This document shows, piece by piece, positions 8,333 through 11,998 of a stretch of DNA of 11,998 bases. The notes under the pieces are model-generated. The model was not told the origin of the DNA, ran no database searches, and worked only from the letters and a program-made list of their open reading frames with translations. The DNA is taken from the NCBI GenBank assembly GCA_002315995.1, contig DCHN01000087.1:1-11998 (forward strand), read 5' to 3'. The position numbers and the translations under genes are program-made. Within the stretch, counting starts at the first letter, position 1; each line of letters opens with the position of its first letter. The stretch comes from Bacteroidales bacterium UBA1751. GTDB lineage: Bacteria; Bacteroidota; Bacteroidia; Bacteroidales; UBA932.

Positions 8333-9538
8333 CTATTTCTTCTTGTTTTCTGCCTTGATCTTCTCGTTCTCCTTGTAAACCTTGTCAAGACCTACAGCCT
8401 TCTTTGCATCGAGAATCCACTTTGCAACCTCCTCGTTGTTGAGTGCGTCAACGTGGTATCCCTCATAACCTGTAGTTGGTGTGGCAACAAAGAGTGAGTT
8501 CCAGAGAGCCTCTGCGGTAGCCTCTATTGTAGCAAGGAAGAGAGGGCTCATATCATCATTGTGGAGAAGTTTTGGATTCTGCTCCTTGGTCTTCTCATCA
8601 ATGAGGTTTTCAGGGCATACGCTCATTGCAATTACATAGTCACCGCTGCCGTTTGATGCTATTCCACCTGTCTTTGCAAGGCCGAGCATTGCTCTCTTTG
8701 CCATTCTCTCAAGGTTTCTTGCATCAACTGGTGCATCGGTAATTACAACCATCATACAGCTTCCATCAACATCCTGAAGAATCTTATCTCTGAAGTTGTA
8801 GTGCTTTGTGAGCTGTCCTACCTGTACTCCGTCAATTTCAAGTACACCACCATAGTTGCTCTGTACCAGAACACCAACGGTATATCCGCCATAAGAGGCA
8901 GGAAGAACTCTTGAAGAGGTTCCTATACCTCCCTTTATACCGAATGCAACAGTACCTGTACCGGCTCCTACTCCACCCTCTTCAACAGGACCGCTCTTTG
9001 CATTCTTCAATGCCTGCTTGACATCCTCTTTTGTAACATATCTTGCGCGTATGTTGTTCAGACCTCCGTCGTTTGTCTCTCCAACAACCGCATTCACGCT
9101 TCTTACATTCTCATTTCCCGGCTGCTCGAGAGTGTACTCAACAAGACCTGCAATACCCTCTGCAACATTCAGTGTGTTTGTAAGAATAATAGGTGTCTCA
9201 ATGTTTCCAAGCTCCTTGACCTGTGTTACACCTGCCAGTTTGCCAAAACCGTTTCCTGCATAGATTCCAGCAGGAACCTTCTTGCGGAAGATGTTTCCAT
9301 CGTGTTGAATAATTGCTGTAACACCTGTTTTCTTGTCACCGCCTTCACCGTTGTTTATGGTAACATGACCCACTTTAACTCCGGGAACGTCTGTAATAGC
9401 GTTGTATTTTCCTGTTTTCATTACTCCGGTAACAATACCGTAGTCACGCATTCTTTTCTGTGCATTTGCGCTCTGTGGAACCGCTGCTCCCACCAGAGTT
9501 GCCATAAGGACAAGTCCTGCCATTGCTTTTTTCATCAT
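8333..9538 (-). CDS. Secreted P1-family (DmpA-like) autoprocessing aminopeptidase/amidase
   Basis: This is an N-terminal-nucleophile hydrolase of the DmpA / beta-peptidyl aminopeptidase family (MEROPS P1, S58). Members remove N-terminal D-, L- or beta-amino acids from small peptides and amides. The signal peptide spans residues 1-26 (MMKKAM, hydrophobic core, SANA-QK). Two adjacent ATGs (9538 and 9535) could start it. Family motifs seen include ITDVPGVKVGH (about 48-58), VGETNDGGLN (about 152-161), GGIGTSSRVLP (203-213) and YTVGVLVQSN (219-228). The site SNGSGDY (295-301) is where the precursor should cut itself between Gly297 and Ser298, leaving Ser298 as the nucleophile of a roughly 104-residue beta chain. 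The protein ends in an unusual Lys/Glu-rich tail (KENEKIKAENKKK). It is the first gene of the minus-strand unit. The natural substrate is unknown. Confidence 0.93.
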   Translation of the reverse strand: MMKKAMAGLVLMATLVGAAVPQSANAQKRMRDYGIVTGVMKTGKYNAITDVPGVKVGHVTINNGEGGDKKTGVTAIIQHDGNIFRKKVPAGIYAGNGFGKLAGVTQVKELGNIETPIILTNTLNVAEGIAGLVEYTLEQPGNENVRSVNAVVGETNDGGLNNIRARYVTKEDVKQALKNAKSGPVEEGGVGAGTGTVAFGIKGGIGTSSRVLPASYGGYTVGVLVQSNYGGVLEIDGVQVGQLTKHYNFRDKILQDVDGSCMMVVITDAPVDARNLERMAKRAMLGLAKTGGIASNGSGDYVIAMSVCPENLIDEKTKEQNPKLLHNDDMSPLFLATIEATAEALWNSLFVATPTTGYEGYHVDALNNEEVAKWILDAKKAVGLDKVYKENEKIKAENKKK

Positions 9539-9629
9539 ATTGATATTTAGATTGTTATTTTCTCATTCAATTTTTCTCCCTTGTTGTCAGGAAGATATAT
9601 ATCATTTATCGGCGCTGGTACGCCGTTTA

Positions 9630-9660
9630 CAAAGATAGCCACCACCGCTCATTATTGCAA
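9630..9660 (-). promoter_or_regulatory. Bacteroidota-type promoter for the P1 peptidase / amidotransferase-like unit
   Basis: On the minus strand, TTG (9660-9658), a 20-bp spacer, then TATCTTTG (9637-9630) match the Bacteroidota sigma-ABfr consensus (-33 TTTG or TTG, about 19-20 bp, -7 TAnnTTTG). Transcription would start near 9624 and give a leader of about 85 nt before the ATG at 9538. This is the best promoter match in the window and supports the peptidase as first gene of its operon. Confidence 0.75.
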
Positions 9661-9683
9661 GTATCCCCTTTTTTCAAATTTTG
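9655..9683 (+). promoter_or_regulatory. Weak candidate promoter for the alpha/beta hydrolase gene
   Basis: TTG (9655-9657), an 18-bp spacer and AAATTTTG (9676-9683) resemble a -33/-7 pair, but the -7 box lacks the leading TA. Its -33 half abuts the minus-strand -33 half within the palindrome TTGCAA. It is the best candidate seen for this gene, but poor. Confidence 0.25.
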
Positions 9684-9731
9684 ATTTTGACAATCAAATG
9701 CCTAATTTAGCACTGGATATTCAAATTTCTT

Positions 9732-10565
9732 ATGGAGTTTTTTGCAACATCACACGGTATACCTGTTCACATAAATGATTCCAAGGGAGAGGGACCTGTA
9801 CTGCTTCTTCTTCACGGCTATATGGAGACTCTTTATATCTTCAATGAGTTTGCTCAGGAGATGGAGAAATGGTTCAGGGTCATATCATTTGATGCCCCTG
9901 GGCATGGCTTGAGCGGTTCCAATTCTGAAATCAACACGGTTGAGTTCTCGGGCGCCGTGGCGTTGGATGTGCTTAGGATATGTTCAGTGAGCGGTGAGGT
10001 GTATATTGCCGGACACTCCATGGGTGGTTATATTTCACAGGCTGCAGCAAAGATGTATCTATCAGATTCTTCTCAGTACGGATTTAAACTTGCAGGTCTT
10101 ATTCTTCTCAATTCCAATCCATATTCTGACTCTGATCAGAGAAAGAAGGAGAGACTTGAAGAGATAAGGATGCTTGGTGAGGATAAGCTTTGTGATATGG
10201 CGGAGATAGGTTTTCCAAGAATGTTCCATGAGTCAAGTTTGAGAAGGCTTGATGAGAAGATTCTAGAGAGTGTTGAGATTTGCCAGACTCATGATCCTTC
10301 AGGAATAGCTGCTTCCATTCGCGGGCTAGTGGAGCGTGAGGATTACACATCTTTCATAAAGGAGTATTCGCCAAAGTTCCCTATGCTTTTCATTGTAGGT
10401 GATTCAGACAGGTTCTGTTCTCCTTCACTAATAGAGGATATGAAGGTTTCTTTTCCTGCAGTAAAGCTCGAAATTATACATGACATAGGTCACTGCTCTT
10501 TTCTGGAGAATCAGCCTCTTACCGTGTCGCTTGTCAGGGATTTTGCCGGCATGAAAGAACAATAG
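9732..10565 (+). CDS. Alpha/beta-fold hydrolase (MenH/BioH-like)
   Basis: This is a 277-aa serine hydrolase of the alpha/beta superfamily. It has no signal peptide and is therefore probably cytoplasmic. The oxyanion-loop motif LLLHGY lies at residues 25-30, and the strand-turn FDAPGHGLSG at 53-62. The nucleophile elbow GHSMGG is at 94-99, with Ser96 as nucleophile. A helical cap region (about 130-210) follows. The acid is in GDSDRF (Asp224 or Asp226), and the catalytic His is in IGHCSFLENQP (His254). The catalytic triad is complete and the length is usual. Members hydrolyse or rearrange esters, thioesters and C-C bonds; the sequence does not identify the substrate. It is divergent from the peptidase gene and lies 154 bp before tonB, which has its own -7 box, so it may be monocistronic. 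Confidence 0.92.
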   Translation: MEFFATSHGIPVHINDSKGEGPVLLLLHGYMETLYIFNEFAQEMEKWFRVISFDAPGHGLSGSNSEINTVEFSGAVALDVLRICSVSGEVYIAGHSMGGYISQAAAKMYLSDSSQYGFKLAGLILLNSNPYSDSDQRKKERLEEIRMLGEDKLCDMAEIGFPRMFHESSLRRLDEKILESVEICQTHDPSGIAASIRGLVEREDYTSFIKEYSPKFPMLFIVGDSDRFCSPSLIEDMKVSFPAVKLEIIHDIGHCSFLENQPLTVSLVRDFAGMKEQ

Positions 10566-10577
10566 TAAATCTTTACT
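10564..10577. repeat. Short palindrome overlapping the hydrolase stop codon
   Basis: AGTAAA, TC, TTTACT forms a 6-bp inverted repeat with a 2-bp centre. Its first two bases are the last two of the hydrolase TAG stop. The centre is too small for a stable RNA hairpin without opening a pair, so it could be a protein-binding palindrome or chance in AT-rich DNA. No clear terminator for the hydrolase gene was found. Confidence 0.3.
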
Positions 10578-10653
10578 CTGTAATATACTGAATATCAATC
10601 TTGTATATTTTGGGTTGAAAGATTAATTATTCTTTTATTTCTGTTATTGGTTA

Positions 10654-10661
10654 TATCTTTG
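10654..10661 (+). promoter_or_regulatory. -7 promoter box of tonB
   Basis: TATCTTTG is an exact match to TAnnTTTG, and it is identical to the boxes before the peptidase and hflX. No TTG lies at the right distance upstream (the region is TTCTTTTATTT), so the -33 element is degenerate. Transcription would start near 10667, giving a leader of about 50 nt. Confidence 0.65.
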
Positions 10662-10670
10662 CATTGTAAA

Positions 10671-10686
10671 AATAGGGTCTCCTATT
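10671..10686 (+). promoter_or_regulatory. Leader hairpin near the 5' end of the tonB transcript
   Basis: AATAGG and CCTATT pair perfectly over 6 bp around the tetraloop GTCT. The hairpin sits a few bases after the predicted transcription start and 33 bp before the ATG. It could stabilise the 5' end of the message. No known riboswitch class is recognised. Confidence 0.45.
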
Positions 10687-10719
10687 GAAGCGGATTATAA
10701 ACAATTAACAGATATCATT

Positions 10720-11415
10720 ATGGAAATCAAGAAATCAGCAAAAGCCAACCTTGAGGACAAAAAAGGTCTTTTTACAGAGATTGGTCTTATCGTTGCTCTT
10801 CTTCTTACATTGGGAGCTTTTGAGTGGAGTACTTCAGAGGCTGTAGATGCAGGATTGGAGGATGAAGTAGCAGTAGCAATTGAGGAGGAAATCGTTCCTA
10901 TTACACAGGAGAATACACCTCCACCACCAGAGGTTCCAAAAGAGCCTGTTGTATCAGATATTCTCGACATCGTTGAGAATGACGTTACAGTTGACGATGC
11001 AGTAATCAACATTGAGGATGACAAGTCAATGGCTGTTGAAATCCGTGACTATGCACCTCAGGCTGCTCAGGAAGAGGAAGAGGTTGAGGAAGAGGCTATT
11101 CCTCTTGCAATAGTTGAGGAGAAACCTAAGTTCCAGGGCGGTGACCAGAATGACTTTACAAAGTGGGTTTTCAAGAACATTGTATATCCTGAAATTGCAA
11201 AGGAGAATGGTGTTTCCGGTCGTGTTACTCTTCAGTTTACAGTTGATACAAAGGGTAAAGTTACCGATATCAAGGTTGTCAGAGGTGTCGACAGTTCACT
11301 TGACAAGGAGGCTGTACGTGTTGTTTCTTCATCACCAACTTGGACTCCTGGCCGCCAGAGCGGTAAGCCTGTAAAGGTAAGATTTACATTCCCTGTAATC
11401 TTCCAGTTGAGATAA
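10720..11415 (+). CDS. tonB: Energy transducer TonB with acidic periplasmic linker
   Basis: This inner-membrane protein couples ExbB/ExbD and the proton gradient to outer-membrane receptors such as the SusC protein in this window. It has 231 aa. A short Lys-rich cytoplasmic N-terminus is followed by one transmembrane helix at about residues 17-36 (LFTEIGLIVALLLTLGAFEW). A linker spans about 37-138, with a brief Pro run (TPPPPEVPKEP, 66-76) and strongly acidic stretches (EEEEVEEEA, 118-126). The C-terminal TonB domain covers about 139-231, with KFQGGDQNDFTKWV, YPEIAKENGVSGRV, FTVDTKGKVTDIKVVRG and the closing beta-strand VKVRFTFPVIFQL. Neither exbB nor exbD is adjacent. It is probably monocistronic: its own -7 box lies upstream and a terminator follows. 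The linker is Glu/Asp-rich, unlike the Pro-Lys/Pro-Glu linker of enterobacterial TonB. Confidence 0.93.
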   Translation: MEIKKSAKANLEDKKGLFTEIGLIVALLLTLGAFEWSTSEAVDAGLEDEVAVAIEEEIVPITQENTPPPPEVPKEPVVSDILDIVENDVTVDDAVINIEDDKSMAVEIRDYAPQAAQEEEEVEEEAIPLAIVEEKPKFQGGDQNDFTKWVFKNIVYPEIAKENGVSGRVTLQFTVDTKGKVTDIKVVRGVDSSLDKEAVRVVSSSPTWTPGRQSGKPVKVRFTFPVIFQLR

Positions 11416-11440
11416 TACAGACCCTTGGTCTTTATATACT

Positions 11441-11469
11441 ACCCCGTTCACAGCTATTGTGAGCGGGGT
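11441..11469 (+). terminator. Rho-independent terminator after tonB
   Basis: CCCCGTTCACA pairs with TGTGAGCGGGG (11 bp, one G-U), with an outer A-T pair and the 5-nt loop GCTAT. It begins 26 bp after the tonB stop and is followed by the T-rich tract TATTTCTATTGTTATTTTG. It should separate tonB from hflX. Confidence 0.85.
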
Positions 11470-11490
11470 TATTTCTATTGTTATTTTGTC

Positions 11491-11498
11491 TATCTTTG
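11491..11498 (+). promoter_or_regulatory. -7 promoter box of hflX
   Basis: TATCTTTG is an exact TAnnTTTG match placed 12 bp before the hflX ATG. No TTG is found at the -33 position, which falls at the foot of the tonB terminator. If this box is used, the transcript starts about 7-8 nt before the start codon, giving an almost leaderless message. Confidence 0.55.
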
Positions 11499-11510
11499 TG
11501 TCACTTTATT

Positions 11511-11998
11511 ATGGTACAGGAAGAGATAATAGAAGCTGTTTTTGTAGCTGTCCTTGATTCAAACACTACTGAAGCAACTGTGAATGATAACTTGGATGAG
11601 CTTGAATTTCTTGCTCATACTGCAGGTGTTTCCGGGCGCAGACGATTTACCCAGAAGCTTGACAGACCTAATTCCAAGCAGTATATAGGTTCCGGGAAAA
11701 TAGAGGAGATCAAAAGTTTCATTACAGAGAACAATATTGAACTTGTCATTACAGATGATGAGCTCTCCCCTTCCCAGCTTAAGAATCTTGAAATAGGACT
11801 TCATTGTAGAATCCTCGATAGAACCAGTCTTATTCTTGACATATTTGCTCAGAGAGCACAGACTGCATATGCTAAAACTCAAGTGGAACTTGCTCAGTAT
11901 CAATATCTTCTTCCTAGATTGACTCGTATGTGGACCCACCTTGAGCGTCAGAGAGGTGGAATTGGTATGAGGGGTCCTGGTGAGAGCCAGATTGAAAC
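11511..11998 (+). CDS. hflX: GTPase HflX, N-terminal part (runs off the window)
   Basis: HflX is a ribosome-associated Obg-class GTPase that splits stalled or stress-inactivated 70S ribosomes. The visible 162 residues cover its N-terminal HflX domain and the start of the helical linker. Family motifs seen are RRRFTQKLDRPNSKQYIGSGK (about 43-63), ITDDELSPSQLKNLE (80-94), ILDRTSLILDIFAQRA (101-116) and AKTQVELAQYQYLLPRL (121-137). Next comes RGGIGMRGPGESQIE, the conserved stretch just before the GTP-binding domain, which lies beyond the window. The ATG at 11511 is the only Met before residue 140, so it is the likely start; TTG at 11496 is a less likely alternative. The gene has its own -7 box and follows the tonB terminator. 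Confidence 0.95.
   Translation, partial: MVQEEIIEAVFVAVLDSNTTEATVNDNLDELEFLAHTAGVSGRRRFTQKLDRPNSKQYIGSGKIEEIKSFITENNIELVITDDELSPSQLKNLEIGLHCRILDRTSLILDIFAQRAQTAYAKTQVELAQYQYLLPRLTRMWTHLERQRGGIGMRGPGESQIE

Larger units (their letters stand above)
9539..9731. other. Divergent intergenic region between the peptidase and hydrolase genes
   Basis: This 193-bp non-coding stretch holds the start signals of two divergent genes. The minus-strand side has a good promoter and a leader of roughly 85 nt that contains the short inverted repeat CGGCG/CGCCG (9610-9625, loop CTGGTA). The plus-strand side is AT-rich with repeated TTTTG runs (9679-9689). A small open frame across 9581-9778 has no support as a gene. 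No RNA gene or riboswitch was recognised. Confidence 0.6.

Noticed and set aside
8320..8388. A 23-codon Arg-rich N-terminal extension of copy A
   Set aside because: It overlaps the end of the peptidase gene, and the signal peptide begins cleanly at the ATG at 8319.
9581..9778. A 65-codon open frame on the plus strand in the divergent intergenic region
   Set aside because: It overlaps the start of the alpha/beta hydrolase in another frame, crosses the likely promoters, and has no recognisable protein pattern.
11559..11939. A 126-codon open frame on the minus strand opposite hflX
   Set aside because: The plus strand encodes unmistakable HflX motifs across the same bases, so this is a shadow frame.
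1..11998. CRISPR array, insertion sequence, phage, toxin-antitoxin or RNA gene
   Set aside because: No regularly spaced repeats, transposase, integrase, tRNA cloverleaf or rRNA segment was seen on either strand.

Overview
The window looks like chromosome of an uncultured or unnamed member of the Bacteroidota, most likely order Bacteroidales. The evidence is a SusC/SusD pair, a TonB with a C-terminal YPxxA-type domain, secreted proteins with Bacteroidota-style signal peptides, absence of clear Shine-Dalgarno sequences, and several matches to the Bacteroidota -7 promoter box TAnnTTTG. No tRNA, rRNA, CRISPR array, insertion sequence or phage gene was seen. The genus cannot be fixed by reading alone.

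Layout. (1) 1-5559, plus strand: a SusC-type TonB-dependent receptor whose start lies before the window, its SusD-type lipoprotein 22 bp later, then a small predicted outer-membrane beta-barrel protein behind an intercistronic hairpin. A strong GC-rich hairpin at 5603-5634 ends this unit and probably also the convergent one. (2) 5658-9538, minus strand, read right to left: a secreted P1-family (DmpA-like) self-cleaving peptidase followed by two tandem paralogues. Each paralogue is a secreted class I glutamine-amidotransferase-like (BPL_N-like) domain fused to a PPC-like beta domain. A good promoter (TTG-N20-TATCTTTG) sits before the peptidase. (3) 9539-9731: a divergent intergenic region. (4) 9732-10565, plus: a cytoplasmic alpha/beta hydrolase. 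(5) 10720-11415, plus: an energy-transducing TonB with a very acidic periplasmic linker, its own -7 box and a terminator. (6) 11511 to the window end, plus: the N-terminal part of GTPase HflX.

How the genes may work together. The SusC/SusD pair imports an oligomeric nutrient through the outer membrane, powered by a TonB/ExbBD complex, for which the TonB here is one candidate. No glycoside hydrolase, lyase, sulfatase or regulator lies next to the pair in this window, so the substrate is unknown. The most unusual block is the minus-strand three-gene unit: an N-terminal-nucleophile peptidase and two intact Cys-His-Glu amidotransferase-like enzymes, all with export signals. This suggests envelope or extracellular processing of amide-bonded or peptide material, but the substrate and reaction are not shown by the sequence.
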